DNA from: Pontiellaceae bacterium B1224
Lineage (GTDB): Bacteria; Verrucomicrobiota; Kiritimatiellia; Kiritimatiellales; Pontiellaceae
Length of the DNA stretch: 44,928 nucleotides
Reading direction: 5' to 3'
Assembly (NCBI GenBank): GCA_029432815.1
Contig: JAROBA010000042.1
Coordinates: 1 to 44,928, forward strand
The notes beneath the pieces were generated by a model. That model was not told the origin of the DNA, made no database searches, and worked only from the letters and a program-made list of their open reading frames with translations. Positions 8,048 through 17,469 of this stretch are shown piece by piece. Numbering within the stretch: position 1 is the stretch's first letter; each line of letters starts with the position of its first letter. The position numbers and the translations under genes were made by a program.

Positions 8048-10510
8048 ATGAGCTGCATTGGGTTTAAATGTTTTTTTTGTATTTCTCTCGTCTCGGCAAC
8101 GGTTGCGCTGGCTAATGAACGCTATGTGTTGCAGTACGATTCCCCGGCTATAAACAGCTTTCCGAAGAAAGGGCTTGGTTACATCCAGACGGCACTGCCG
8201 CTTGGGAACGGCCGCTTGGGGGCAATGTTTTCCGGTGGTATCGATACCGAGCATTTGGTGGTCAACGATATTACGCTCTGGATGAATGCCAAGCGCGGGA
8301 TGGATGAGGAGGCGCAGTCGGGAACGCGCAGCGTTGCTCCTGCAGATTTTCAGACCGTTCGTCAGGCCTACCGAGACGGTAAATACGGCACGAAGAAGGA
8401 CAGCATGGAAAGTCTGTCCACGGAATATCTTAGCAGCACCGAACCGCTGGGTAACTATGCGCCGTTCACCGATGTTTTTATTTCCACCGGACACGATCCG
8501 GCGTCGGTCCGCGACTACCGCCGCTCGCTCGATTCGCGCACGGGGCTGGGAACCGTCAGCTATTCGATCGGAAACGGAACCTTTAAACGCGAATTTTTCT
8601 GCAGCTATCCGCACGATGTGGTGGCCGCCCGCTATACAGCCAAAGGAGCAACCCTCAACCTGACCGTGAAAACCACGACGCAGCACAAGGTGTCGGCGCT
8701 GAAGGCGGCGGGCAACCGGATCATCCTGACCGGCGAAACAAAAATGGTTCAGAACAATGTCGAGTTTATGCAGGCGGTGCAGATCGATGCAAAAGACGGG
8801 AACGTGGTTGCACAGGCAGACGGCTCGGTAAACATCACGGGGGCTACCGATGTGACGATCATTCTGGCGGGCTATTGCGATTATCTGCCGGTCTATCCTT
8901 CGTTCAAAGGGCGCGACTATAAAAAGGACAGTTTCCAAACATTGGAAAAAGCAACCGCGGTGAGCTACGGAATGCTGAAAAAAACGCATGTGGACGATTT
9001 CTCGGCGTTGATGAAGCGCTGCCAACTGGAGCTGGATTTTAAACCGTCCGGATTGACCACCGATAAACTGGTGGTCGGCAACGGCAGTCTGGAACTGGAA
9101 AATCTATACTTCAACTACAGCCGCTATCTGCAGCTGAGCTGTTCGCGCGGTGCTCCGGTTCCTTCCAATCTTCAGGGACTGTGGAACGAGTCACTCAAGC
9201 CCGCGTGGAACTGCGACTATCACACCGACATCAATGTGGAGATGAATTATTGGATGACGGATCCCGCCAACCTGTCGGAATCGTTTCGTCCCTTTGTGGA
9301 ATGGATGAAGGTGCTGGCGGAATCGGGTGCATACACTGCCCGCGAAACCTACGGAATTTCCAAGGGTTGGAGCATGGGACTCAACGGGAATGTCTTCGGG
9401 TTCACCGCTCAGAATGTGCATGGCCGGCGCGCCCAGCAGGCTGGGCACTGGCTTTGTCAGAATCTGTACGATCACTATGCGTTCAATCAGGATCGGGCCT
9501 ATCTCGAAGAGATCTATCCCATCCTGAAAGGTGCCGCTGAATTCTTCGTGGAGTTTCTCGATCCGTGGAAAGACGGCACGCTCGTGGTCTATCCCACCTG
9601 GTCGCCGGAAAATGCGTATCTGGTAAAGGAGTACGGTAAATTAAACAAGCAGGCCTATGGTGCGTCATGGGACCAGCAGCTGGTGCTGAACCTTTTCACC
9701 GACTGCATCGAGGCTTCCACGATTCTGGGGTGCGACGAGGACTTCCGTAAATCGCTTCAGAATATGATTCCAAATCTCTGTCCCCAGAAGATCGGGCAGC
9801 ACGGTCAGTTGCAGGAGTGGCCGGAAGACTGGGACAACCCGAAGGATACGCACCGCCACATCTCGCACCTGATCGCCTTGCATCCGGGCCGCGATATCTC
9901 GCCGCTTACCACGAAGGAACTCTATGAAGCCTCCCTCGTAACCATGCAGCACCGGGGCGACGCATCCACCGGTTGGAGCACGGGATGGAAAACCTGTTTC
10001 TGGGCACGGCTTCACGATGGAGATCATGCACATAAAATCTACCAATTTCTCACCTCCAAGCGGGCCTATCCAAACCTGTTCGATTTTCATCCGCCATTCC
10101 AGATCGATGGCAATTTCGGTGGCACTGCCGGTGTCTGCGAAATGCTGTTGCAGAGCCAGCTCCGCAGTGTGAATTCGAATGCACAGACGATTGAAGAGGC
10201 GGCGTTTGTGGCGTATGTGCAGGATGCGGAAAATCCGAAACAGTTTGTGCCGGTGGTGCCGGATGCCAGCCTGGCCGAAGCCCCGTATATTCTGCATTTG
10301 CTTCCCGCGCTCCCGTCGGCCTGGCCGAATGGTAAAATCAACGGACTCAAAGCACGCGGCGGTTTTGAGGTTGATCTGGAATGGAAAAACGGAAAGCTTT
10401 TGCAGGCAACTATTCGCGCAAACCGCGATGGAAAATTCCGGGTCTACGCGAACGGTAAACTTAGCGAAGTCATAACTCTGAAAAGAGGGGAATTCAGAGT
10501 CTGGAAATAG
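8048..10510 (+). CDS. Secreted GH95-type alpha-L-fucosidase/galactosidase
   Basis: Encodes 820 residues with an N-terminal signal peptide (ending near VALANE); AGAGGTG precedes the ATG. GH95 hallmarks in order: [16 protein letters not shown] and NDITLW in the N-terminal beta-sandwich, [35 protein letters not shown] (E521, candidate acid), [19 protein letters not shown] and [20 protein letters not shown] (D687). The family uses an inverting mechanism in which two Asn and an Asp hold the attacking water. Here the first Asn position appears to be Asp (D394-I-N396) if the usual NINxxMNYW motif is aligned, which may matter for specificity. Located directly after the sulfatase, it probably removes alpha-L-fucose (or alpha-L-galactose) from a desulfated glycan. 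Confidence 0.9.
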   Translation: MSCIGFKCFFCISLVSATVALANERYVLQYDSPAINSFPKKGLGYIQTALPLGNGRLGAMFSGGIDTEHLVVNDITLWMNAKRGMDEEAQSGTRSVAPADFQTVRQAYRDGKYGTKKDSMESLSTEYLSSTEPLGNYAPFTDVFISTGHDPASVRDYRRSLDSRTGLGTVSYSIGNGTFKREFFCSYPHDVVAARYTAKGATLNLTVKTTTQHKVSALKAAGNRIILTGETKMVQNNVEFMQAVQIDAKDGNVVAQADGSVNITGATDVTIILAGYCDYLPVYPSFKGRDYKKDSFQTLEKATAVSYGMLKKTHVDDFSALMKRCQLELDFKPSGLTTDKLVVGNGSLELENLYFNYSRYLQLSCSRGAPVPSNLQGLWNESLKPAWNCDYHTDINVEMNYWMTDPANLSESFRPFVEWMKVLAESGAYTARETYGISKGWSMGLNGNVFGFTAQNVHGRRAQQAGHWLCQNLYDHYAFNQDRAYLEEIYPILKGAAEFFVEFLDPWKDGTLVVYPTWSPENAYLVKEYGKLNKQAYGASWDQQLVLNLFTDCIEASTILGCDEDFRKSLQNMIPNLCPQKIGQHGQLQEWPEDWDNPKDTHRHISHLIALHPGRDISPLTTKELYEASLVTMQHRGDASTGWSTGWKTCFWARLHDGDHAHKIYQFLTSKRAYPNLFDFHPPFQIDGNFGGTAGVCEMLLQSQLRSVNSNAQTIEEAAFVAYVQDAENPKQFVPVVPDASLAEAPYILHLLPALPSAWPNGKINGLKARGGFEVDLEWKNGKLLQATIRANRDGKFRVYANGKLSEVITLKRGEFRVWK
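8933..8947. repeat. TTCCAR-N3-YTGGAA palindrome inside GH95
   Basis: TTCCAAACATTGGAA, read in the FQxLE frame (SFQTLEK). The same 15-mer recurs at 17424 and 26885. Confidence 0.75.
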
Positions 10511-10615
10511 GATACATTCAATATTTCAGCCACTCACATAAGGCCATGGTGAGTGAAACGGACTTTGTGTACAGAAATTCTTAAGAATACGGCCCTTTAC
10601 AACGCGTTTGCCGGG

Positions 10616-10644
10616 TTGACTTGCTCCGGCCGAATCCCTATGGT
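10616..10644 (+). promoter_or_regulatory. lysS: Candidate sigma-70-type promoter for lysS
   Basis: TTGACT (10616-10621), a 17-bp spacer and TATGGT (10639-10644), 28 bp before the lysS start codon. The -35 box and the spacing are good and the -10 box is fair. It is the only convincing promoter between the GH95 stop and lysS. Confidence 0.5.
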
Positions 10645-10671
10645 TTGCGGCCAATTTTTCAGGAGAAAACA

Positions 10672-12114
10672 ATGAGCGAAGAACTGTCCGGAAACGAATA
10701 CCGTCAACAGCGTATTGAAAATATGAACAAGCTTGAAGAGGCTGGTTTTCCAGCCTTTGGAAAAGCATTCGAGCGCACCGACAGCCTCGATAAACTGCAT
10801 GCCGATTTCGAAGTAGACAAAATAGTCAAGGCCTGTGGTCGGATTGTGGCGATTCGTAAAATGGGCAAGATGGCGTTTGCTCATATTTCCGACGGCACCT
10901 GCAAATTTCAGCTCATGGTGAAAAAAGACCTGATCGGTGACGATAATTTCGAAGCGTTCAAATTGCTCGACCTGGGTGATATTGTTGGAGTCGAAGGTGA
11001 AATGTTCATAACCCGCACCGAAGAAGAGACCGTGCGGGTCAGCAGCTGGACCCTGCTTTCGAAAGCATTGCTCCCATTGCCGGAAAAATTCCACGGCCTT
11101 ACGGACAAAGAAACGCGCTATCGCCAGCGCTCGCTCGACCTGATCTCGAATCCGGAAGTAATGGATATTTTCAAGAAGCGTACGCAGGTGATGCGCGAGA
11201 TTCGGTCATTCCTGGACGGCCGCGGCTACAATGAGGTCGAGACCCCGATGCTGCAGCAGATTGCGGGCGGGGCGGCGGCTAAGCCGTTTATGGCCCACTA
11301 CAATGCATTGAATGTGGATGTCTTCATGCGTATTGCGCCGGAGCTCTATCTGAAACGTCTGATTGTCGGCGGCATGGACCGCGTGTACGAAATGAACCGG
11401 AACTTCCGTAACGAAGGGCTCGACCGTACGCACAACCCGGAATTTACCTGTCTGGAAATCTATCAGGCCTATGGCGACATGCGTACGATGCAGGAGTTGA
11501 TTCAGTCGATGTTCACGCATCTGGCCGAAACCATCTTCGGAAAAATGGAATTCGAGTGGATGGGCAACACCATCAACCTGCAGACACCGTGGCGCGAAGT
11601 TCCGTATCACGATTTGGTGAAAGAGCACCTCGGTGCTGATTGGTTCGATAAAACGTTGGACGAGGCCAAGGCTAAAGCCGCGGAGCTGGAAGTCCATATT
11701 GAAGAGGGCGCCGATTTTAAACAGGTGACCCACGAAATTTACGACAAGACCATCGAAGGAACGCTGATCCAGCCGACCTTCATTACGCGTCTGCCGGCCG
11801 AGCTCGTTCCGCTGGCGAACCCGTGTGCCGACAATCCCGAGCTGGTGGATGTGTTTGAGCTGATTATCGGCGGTAAGGAAATTGCTCCGGCATACAGCGA
11901 GCTGAACGATCCGATTGAACAGCGCAAGCGCTTCGAAGAGCAGGCGGCCGGCGATGGCTCGAAGATTGATGAGGATTTTCTCTCGGCGCTCGAATACGGC
12001 ATGCCTCCGACCGGCGGCATGGGCATCGGCATCGACCGTCTGCTGATGCTGCTGACCGGTTCCGATGCGATCCGCGATGTGATCCTGTTTCCGCAGCTCA
12101 AACCGCGCGGATAA
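10672..12114 (+). CDS. lysS: Lysyl-tRNA synthetase, class II
   Basis: Encodes 480 residues, a usual length for bacterial LysS. The start at 10672 is set by AGGAG (10661-10665). An N-terminal OB-fold anticodon-binding domain (about residues 50-150, AFAHISDGTCKFQLMVKKD) is followed by the class II catalytic core: motif 1 near RGYNEVETPML, motif 2 FRNEGLDRTHNPEFT and motif 3 GGMGIGIDRLLMLLTG. It charges tRNA-Lys in the cytoplasm. It sits alone, with its own candidate promoter and a terminator shared with the converging korB gene. Nothing unusual is seen in the active-site motifs. Confidence 0.97.
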   Translation: MSEELSGNEYRQQRIENMNKLEEAGFPAFGKAFERTDSLDKLHADFEVDKIVKACGRIVAIRKMGKMAFAHISDGTCKFQLMVKKDLIGDDNFEAFKLLDLGDIVGVEGEMFITRTEEETVRVSSWTLLSKALLPLPEKFHGLTDKETRYRQRSLDLISNPEVMDIFKKRTQVMREIRSFLDGRGYNEVETPMLQQIAGGAAAKPFMAHYNALNVDVFMRIAPELYLKRLIVGGMDRVYEMNRNFRNEGLDRTHNPEFTCLEIYQAYGDMRTMQELIQSMFTHLAETIFGKMEFEWMGNTINLQTPWREVPYHDLVKEHLGADWFDKTLDEAKAKAAELEVHIEEGADFKQVTHEIYDKTIEGTLIQPTFITRLPAELVPLANPCADNPELVDVFELIIGGKEIAPAYSELNDPIEQRKRFEEQAAGDGSKIDEDFLSALEYGMPPTGGMGIGIDRLLMLLTGSDAIRDVILFPQLKPRG

Positions 12115-12117
12115 ATT

Positions 12118-12132
12118 TTCCAAACGCTGGAA
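12118..12132. repeat. TTCCAR-N3-YTGGAA palindrome after lysS
   Basis: TTCCAAACGCTGGAA, 3 bp after the lysS stop and 5 bp before the shared terminator stem. A one-mismatch copy, TTCCAATGGTTGGGA (12176-12190), lies on the other side of the terminator, directly touching the korB stop codon. Confidence 0.8.
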
Positions 12133-12137
12133 ATAAG

Positions 12138-12170
12138 AAAAAGGCTGCTCCGAGAAGGGCAGCCTTTTTT
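12138..12170. terminator. Bidirectional intrinsic terminator between lysS and korB
   Basis: AAAAAGGCTGC (12138-12148) pairs with GCAGCCTTTTT (12159-12169), followed by T. The A run on the left and T run on the right make it work in both directions for the two converging transcripts. Confidence 0.88.
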
Positions 12171-12190
12171 ATTGGTTCCAATGGTTGGGA

Positions 12191-13243
12191 CTATCGATGC
12201 AGATTATTCAGTTCTTCAAGTGATGCGGCGCCGGGGCAGAGTTCTTTGGTGCCGAGGTCGCGTAAGGGTCGCTTCGCGGTATTCATGGTTTCATGGATTT
12301 CCTGCGAATGTTCATCCATGAACAGAATGCCGGTGACGACTTTATCCTGCGCTTTGTATTCCTGTACCAGCTTAAGGGCAGAACGCCGGCTGTGGATGTC
12401 GTGCTTCATTTCCAGCTTGTGGAGATTGATGATAGAGCCGTCGTGCATCGTGACTTTCTCGTCCGTACCTTCTTCAAATTCCGCCGTGATCTCTTCCGCA
12501 AACGGAACGTAGTCGACCGTGTTGGTGGAAGCCATGTGCTGACGGATATAGTCGTAGGCTTTGGTGGATCCCGGGACGTTATTGAATGTTACGCAGGGGG
12601 AAATGACATTGATGAAAGCAAAACCTTTATGGGCGATCGCCGCCTGAATGATCGGCACCAGCTGATCCTTGTCGCCGGAAAAACTGTTGGCCACAAAGGT
12701 GGCGCCCAGCTGCAGGGCAATCGAGCAGAGGTCGATCGGCTCCAATGCATTGGGTTCACCTTTTTTGGAGGTGGAACCGATATCGGTCGTTGCCGAGTCC
12801 TGTCCTTTGGTCAGTCCGTAGACGCCGTTGTTCTCGCAGATGTAGACCATGTTGACGTTGCGGCGCACGGCGTGCACAAACTGGCCCATACCGATGGAGG
12901 CGGTGTCGCCATCACCGGATACGCCGATATAAAGTAAATCCCGGTTGGCCATATTGGCGCCGGTGGCGACGGAGGGCATGCGGCCGTGCACGGAGTTGAA
13001 TCCATGGGAGTTGCCCAGGAAGTAGGTCGGCGTTTTAGACGAGCATCCAATGCCTGAAAGCTTGGCGACACGATGCGGGGGAATCGACATCTCAAAGACA
13101 GCATCGATGATGGCCGCACTGATGGAATCGTGGCCGCAACCGGCGCAGAGAGTGGACACCGCGCCTTCATAATCTTTAGAGGTATAGCCCAGATCATTTT
13201 TAGGCAGGTTCGGGTGGCGGAAAGTTGGTATTTTATAGCTCAT
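12191..13243 (-). CDS. korB: 2-oxoacid:ferredoxin oxidoreductase, beta (TPP-binding) subunit
   Basis: Encodes 350 residues. It carries CAGCGH near residue 33 (C33, C36), a third Cys in GIGCSSK and a fourth in ISPCVTF, which together match the [4Fe-4S] ligands of the beta subunit. GVSGDGDTASIGMGQ and NNGVYGLTKGQ form the thiamine diphosphate/Mg site. The enzyme class oxidatively decarboxylates a 2-oxoacid to an acyl-CoA and reduces ferredoxin. Size and pairing with a gamma-alpha fusion resemble 2-oxoglutarate oxidoreductase KorAB, but 2-oxoisovalerate or indolepyruvate-like substrates are not excluded. The AGGAG site overlaps the stop region of korA (9-bp gap), so the two are translated together. 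Confidence 0.85.
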   Translation of the reverse strand: MSYKIPTFRHPNLPKNDLGYTSKDYEGAVSTLCAGCGHDSISAAIIDAVFEMSIPPHRVAKLSGIGCSSKTPTYFLGNSHGFNSVHGRMPSVATGANMANRDLLYIGVSGDGDTASIGMGQFVHAVRRNVNMVYICENNGVYGLTKGQDSATTDIGSTSKKGEPNALEPIDLCSIALQLGATFVANSFSGDKDQLVPIIQAAIAHKGFAFINVISPCVTFNNVPGSTKAYDYIRQHMASTNTVDYVPFAEEITAEFEEGTDEKVTMHDGSIINLHKLEMKHDIHSRRSALKLVQEYKAQDKVVTGILFMDEHSQEIHETMNTAKRPLRDLGTKELCPGAASLEELNNLHR

Positions 13244-13252
13244 GGTCTGCTC

Positions 13253-15100
13253 CTAGTAGAAACGGCTGCGGCGGCGCGGTGAAGTGGTGGTTTGCAGAAT
13301 CCAGTCGCGGATTTCATGGCGGATGTAGCGGGCCGTGATCGGGCTGCCATCGTAGTGCAGCAACGGAACGAGGCACTCCGGATCAAAGTCGTATTCATTA
13401 ATCAGGAGCGTGCGCATCTGTGCATCGCGGTTTTGTTCCACCACAAAGACATATTCATGCTCTTCAATAAACCGGCCGACCTCATCGGAGAACGGGAAGG
13501 CCTGTATGCCCATGCTGTCGAGTGAGATGCCGTGCAGACTGTTGAGGTGATGCAGGGCTTCGATGGTTGCGGCTTCGGAGGTTCCGTAATGAACAACACC
13601 GATGGTGCAAGGTTTGTCTGTCTTACGGATAATGGGTTTAGGTACCGCTGTGCCGGCTGTTTTCCACTTGCGCTGAATCCGGTCCATGTTTTCGATATAT
13701 TTCTCACCGATCTCGGTGTAGACGGCATATTCGTCTTTGGATGTGCCTCTTGTGAAAAAGGCTCCTTTGGTGGGGTGCGTACCGGGATAGGTTCGGTAGG
13801 GAATGCCGTCGCCATCCACGTCCATATAACGTCCGTAACGTTCGGTCATATTTTCCAGATCTTCTTCGGTGTATACTTTGCCGCGGTCGTACTCTTTGGA
13901 GTCATCCCATTCAAACGGTTCCGACATGTTGTCGTTCATGCCCAGATCGAGATCCGACATCACCAGCACCGGGGTTTGAAAGCGTTCTGCCAGATCGAAT
14001 GCCATGGCGGTATACTCAAAACATTCTTTCGGGGAGGACGGATAGAGACAGATATGTTTGGTGTCGCCGTGCGAGGCGTACGCCGCCGAAAGCACATCCG
14101 ACTGTTGCGTGCGGGTGGGCATGCCGGTGGAAGGGCCGGCGCGCTGCACGTCAATCAGGACCGTTGGTATTTCGGCAAAGTAGGCCAGTCCCAGAAATTC
14201 ATTCATCAGCGAGAGTCCGGGGCCGCTGGTTGCAGTGAAGGCACGCGCTCCGTTCCAGGAAGCGCCGATCACCATACCGATGGCAGCGAGTTCATCCTCG
14301 GCCTGTACAATGGCAAAATTTTTCTCGCCGGTTTCGGGGTCAACGCGGAATTTGCGGCAGTAGCGCGAATAGTTATCGATGACAGAGGTGGAAGGGGTGA
14401 TGGGATACCAGGCTGAAACCGTGGCGCCGCCATAAACTGCGCCGAGTCCGCAGGCCTCGTTGCCGTCCATCAGAATCTTATTGCCGACGTTGTCGCGCCG
14501 TTCGATCCGAAAGGCGATCGGGCACTTGTGGAGTTCTAAGGCCATTTTGTATCCGGTTTCCAATGCCTGGATATTCGGGGCAACCAGTTTTTCTTTTCCT
14601 TTAAACTGCTCGGTGATCAGCTGTTTAAACACCTCCAGCTCCATATCGAACAATGCCGCCATGACGCCGACATACATCACGTTGCGGAAAAGCTGCCGAT
14701 GGCGCGGATCTTCGTACATTTCGCGGCATTTTTCTGTGAGCGGAATGCCGATGAAGTCGATGTCGTCCCGTTTAAAGTCGGGATTGATTTCACGCGTGCT
14801 GTCGTAGATGAAATAGCCGCCTTTTTCGACCTCTTTAATATCCCGCTCCATACTCTGCGGATTCATGCCGACCATCACATCAATACCGCCGCGCCGACCC
14901 AGAAAGCCTTTTTCATTGATCCGCACTTCGTACCACGTCGGCAAGCCCTGAATGTTGGAGGGAAAAATATTTTTGGGGCTGATCGGAACGCCCATCCGGA
15001 AGACGGCTCGGCTGAACAGCTTGTTGGCGCTGGCCGATCCGGTGCCGTTGACGTTGGCGAACTTGATTACGAACAGGTTGGTGACAATGTCGCGTTTCAT
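13253..15100 (-). CDS. korA: 2-oxoacid:ferredoxin oxidoreductase, fused gamma-alpha subunit
   Basis: Encodes 615 residues. Residues about 1-190 are the gamma domain (ANVNGTGSASANKLFSRA, LGRRGGIDVMVGMN). From about 210 the pyrimidine-binding alpha domain begins (NEACGLGAVYGGATVSAWYP, ITPSTSV), continuing with AEDELAAIGMVIGASWNGAR, TSGPGLSLMNEFLGLAYFAE, and a C-terminal transketolase-C-like domain. The gamma-alpha fusion is the common architecture of KorA-type enzymes. It forms a complex with the downstream beta subunit; ferredoxin reduced by this enzyme would feed anaerobic electron carriers. The gap from the upstream GltD-like gene is 62 bp with no terminator seen. Substrate identity is an inference from subunit architecture only. 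Confidence 0.85.
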   Translation of the reverse strand: MKRDIVTNLFVIKFANVNGTGSASANKLFSRAVFRMGVPISPKNIFPSNIQGLPTWYEVRINEKGFLGRRGGIDVMVGMNPQSMERDIKEVEKGGYFIYDSTREINPDFKRDDIDFIGIPLTEKCREMYEDPRHRQLFRNVMYVGVMAALFDMELEVFKQLITEQFKGKEKLVAPNIQALETGYKMALELHKCPIAFRIERRDNVGNKILMDGNEACGLGAVYGGATVSAWYPITPSTSVIDNYSRYCRKFRVDPETGEKNFAIVQAEDELAAIGMVIGASWNGARAFTATSGPGLSLMNEFLGLAYFAEIPTVLIDVQRAGPSTGMPTRTQQSDVLSAAYASHGDTKHICLYPSSPKECFEYTAMAFDLAERFQTPVLVMSDLDLGMNDNMSEPFEWDDSKEYDRGKVYTEEDLENMTERYGRYMDVDGDGIPYRTYPGTHPTKGAFFTRGTSKDEYAVYTEIGEKYIENMDRIQRKWKTAGTAVPKPIIRKTDKPCTIGVVHYGTSEAATIEALHHLNSLHGISLDSMGIQAFPFSDEVGRFIEEHEYVFVVEQNRDAQMRTLLINEYDFDPECLVPLLHYDGSPITARYIRHEIRDWILQTTTSPRRRSRFY

Positions 15101-15162
15101 AGTTTATCCCGTGGTGGGTAACAGGTGCTGCATAAGGTCGGTTATGCTGTACTGATTACTCG

Positions 15163-16938
15163 TTATCTCTTTACTGGTTTCGGTGCAATGTATAGGAATT
15201 TCTGCATATCCCAGGCGGACGTCGGACAGCGCTCGGCGCACAGGCCGCAGTGCAGGCAAACGTCTTCGTCTTTAACCATCACCCGCCCCGTTTTCAGATG
15301 ATCCGAAACAAAGATAGGCTGGCCAAGGTTGAGAGCCGGAACATTCAGGTTCCGGCGAAGCTCGGCCTCTTCGGAATTACTGGTGAAGGTAAGGCAGTCG
15401 ACCGGGCAGATGTCGATGCAGGCATCGCACTCAATACACTTGTCGGCCGTAAATACGGTTTCGACATCGCAGTTGAGGCAGCGTTCTGCTTCTTCCAGTG
15501 CCGTTTTGGCATCGAAGCCCAGTTCCACCTCTGTTTTATGGCTGTTGATGGCCTCATCGAGATCAATATGCGGAACCAGATGGCGTTTTTCCTCGGTCAC
15601 CATACTGGCATAGCTCCACTCGTGAATGCCCATTTTCTGGCTGAGCAGGTTGGTGCTCGGGTCCGGACGTTCGATCAGCTCTTCGCCCTTAAGGAACATA
15701 TCGATCGAGATGGCGGCCTGATGGCCTTGTGCAACGGCGGTGATGATATTTTTGGGGCCGAAGGCCGCATCGCCGCCGAAGAAAACTTTCGGGTTGGTGG
15801 ACTGGAAGGTGACATCATCCACTTTTGCCAGACCGATCTTGGTGAACTCAATGCCCAGATCGCGTTCAATCCACGGGAAAGCATTGGCTTGCCCGATCGC
15901 CAGCAGAACCAGGTTGCAGTCGATGGTTTCTTCTTTACCGGTCGGGGCGAAAACCTCGCGACCCTCGTCATCGATGGAATATTCAATGAGTTCGAACCTC
16001 ATGGCTTTCAGCTGGCCGTCTTCGACAATGTATTCCAGTGGACTGTGGTTTTCGAGGATTGGAATGCCTTCGGCCTGGGTGTCCTCAATTTCCCACGGCG
16101 AGGCCACCATGGCCGAGATCGGGGTGCGCAAAAGTACTTTCACGTTTTTCGCGCCAAGCCGCAGGGCGGTGCGGCAGCAGTCCATGGCGGTGTTACCGCC
16201 GCCGATCACGATGACATCTTTCGGGGTTTCGGTCACATGTTCGAATGCAACCTGTGCGAGCCACTCCACACCGACCTGCACATTTTTGCCGTTATCGAGT
16301 TCGAACCCGGGCAGTTTCAACTGGCGCCCCGTCGGAGCGCCGGTGCCGACGAATACAGCATCGTATCCTTTTGCCATCAAATCCTTCATGCTTTCAATAC
16401 GGGTATTGAAGTGGGCATTCACGCCCATATCCAGAATGTAGCCGGTTTCTTCGTCGATCACTTCGGCCGGCAGGCGGAACGAAGGAATCTGCTGGCGCAT
16501 GAAACCGCCCGCTTTGGAGGTGGCTTCAAAAAGATCGATTTCATAACCGAGCGGCATCAGGTCGCGGGCGACGGTGAGGGCAGAGGGGCCGGCACCGATG
16601 ATGGCGAGTTTAAATCCGTTTTTGTTTTTCGGGATTTTCGGCAACATCGATTTGATGTCGTCCTTCATGTCGGCGCAGACGCGTTTGAGTCGGCAGATGG
16701 CCACCGGTTTTTCATCGATACGTCCGCGGCGGCAGGCTGGTTCGCACGGGCGGTCGCAGGTGCGGCCGAGAATCCCCGGAAAAACGTTCGATTCCCAGTT
16801 GATCATATAGGCCTCGGAATATTTGCCGGCTGCGATGAGCCGGATATATTCCGGGACGGGGGTATGCGCCGGGCAGGCGTATTGGCAATCAACTACTTTA
16901 TGGAAATATTCCGGGTTCTTCGTATCGGTTGGCTTCAC
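15163..16938 (-). CDS. GltD-like NAD(P)H:ferredoxin-type flavo-iron-sulfur oxidoreductase
   Basis: Encodes 591 residues with a GTG start at 16938; GGAG lies 7 bp upstream of it, while the nearby ATG is out of frame. Domain order: an N-terminal Fe-S helical domain (CQYACPAHTPVPEYI, CDRPCEPACRRG), an FAD site (AIIGAGPSALTVARDL, about residue 113), an NAD(P) site (VIVIGGGNTAMDCCR), then a C-terminal pair of [4Fe-4S] motifs (CIECDACIDICPVDC and CLHCGLCAERCP). It is first in an operon with korA and korB. The family resembles the glutamate synthase small subunit, but no large GltB subunit is nearby. The likely role is passing electrons between the oxoacid oxidoreductase/ferredoxin pool and NAD(P)H. 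That partnership is inferred from gene order. Confidence 0.82.
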   Translation of the reverse strand: MKPTDTKNPEYFHKVVDCQYACPAHTPVPEYIRLIAAGKYSEAYMINWESNVFPGILGRTCDRPCEPACRRGRIDEKPVAICRLKRVCADMKDDIKSMLPKIPKNKNGFKLAIIGAGPSALTVARDLMPLGYEIDLFEATSKAGGFMRQQIPSFRLPAEVIDEETGYILDMGVNAHFNTRIESMKDLMAKGYDAVFVGTGAPTGRQLKLPGFELDNGKNVQVGVEWLAQVAFEHVTETPKDVIVIGGGNTAMDCCRTALRLGAKNVKVLLRTPISAMVASPWEIEDTQAEGIPILENHSPLEYIVEDGQLKAMRFELIEYSIDDEGREVFAPTGKEETIDCNLVLLAIGQANAFPWIERDLGIEFTKIGLAKVDDVTFQSTNPKVFFGGDAAFGPKNIITAVAQGHQAAISIDMFLKGEELIERPDPSTNLLSQKMGIHEWSYASMVTEEKRHLVPHIDLDEAINSHKTEVELGFDAKTALEEAERCLNCDVETVFTADKCIECDACIDICPVDCLTFTSNSEEAELRRNLNVPALNLGQPIFVSDHLKTGRVMVKDEDVCLHCGLCAERCPTSAWDMQKFLYIAPKPVKR

Positions 16939-17423
16939 TTCGTTTCTCCATTTCCCGAATCAGGGGTAATTCCGCCCTGAGTTAACAGGCTTTGCCTAAC
17001 ATTCGGCAATATAAATCACAGAGCGGTGTGTATTTCAGCATTAAAATACTTAAATCGTACAAATTTTATCATCTATCCCGTATATCAATCCCGGTATTTT
17101 GCTGAAAAGGCCGTTTTTACTAAAGAAAATGTCTTTTAGTCATTGAATCTGAAATGCCGTTCTCTGTTATGAAATCACCATTTATTTTAATGAAATTTGC
17201 CCGAATTTAAAATGCGCAGACGATTCTCGGTTTTACCGGAAATTAAAACAGAAAGTGGCTTCCGCGTAAAACGGGGACTTTTCCAAACCCTGGGGAGGGG
17301 GCTGGCCGCCTTCACTCTTAAGTTGGAGTGGACAGCCTTTGTGCCTCGTATTCACCCGAAATTCAACCATCTGCCAATCTGTACGGGAACCCCGGGGAGG
17401 GCGGTGGTGGGGCATCCCATTGC

Positions 17424-17438
17424 TTCCAAACATTGGAA
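17424..17438. repeat. TTCCAR-N3-YTGGAA palindrome upstream of mraZ (1 of 2)
   Basis: TTCCAAACATTGGAA, about 60 bp upstream of the candidate mraZ -35 box and 16 bp from the next copy. Confidence 0.8.
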
Positions 17439-17454
17439 AAACAGGGTGGGCGGT

Positions 17455-17469
17455 TTCCAATGTCTGGAA
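17455..17469. repeat. TTCCAR-N3-YTGGAA palindrome upstream of mraZ (2 of 2)
   Basis: TTCCAATGTCTGGAA, the reverse complement of the TTCCAGACATTGGAA form seen at 31566, 32634 and 43886. Confidence 0.8.

Noticed and set aside
10530-10556. Inverted repeat CACTCAC/GTGAGTG after the GH95 gene
   Set aside because: The 7-bp stem has a long loop and no T tract, so it does not qualify as an intrinsic terminator; kept only as a possible weak hairpin.
12740-12754. CTCCAATGCATTGGG inside korB as another palindrome copy
   Set aside because: Both outer arms deviate from the consensus; it is counted neither as a perfect nor as a one-mismatch copy.
15250-16980. Open frame of 576 codons antisense to the GltD-like gene
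   Set aside because: It mirrors the gene on the other strand, has no family motifs, and its composition is that of a high-GC shadow frame.
17424-17469. Possible CRISPR or iteron array from the regularly recurring palindrome
   Set aside because: Copies are spaced irregularly over tens of kilobases, the repeat is only 15 bp, and no cas or replication-initiator gene is present.
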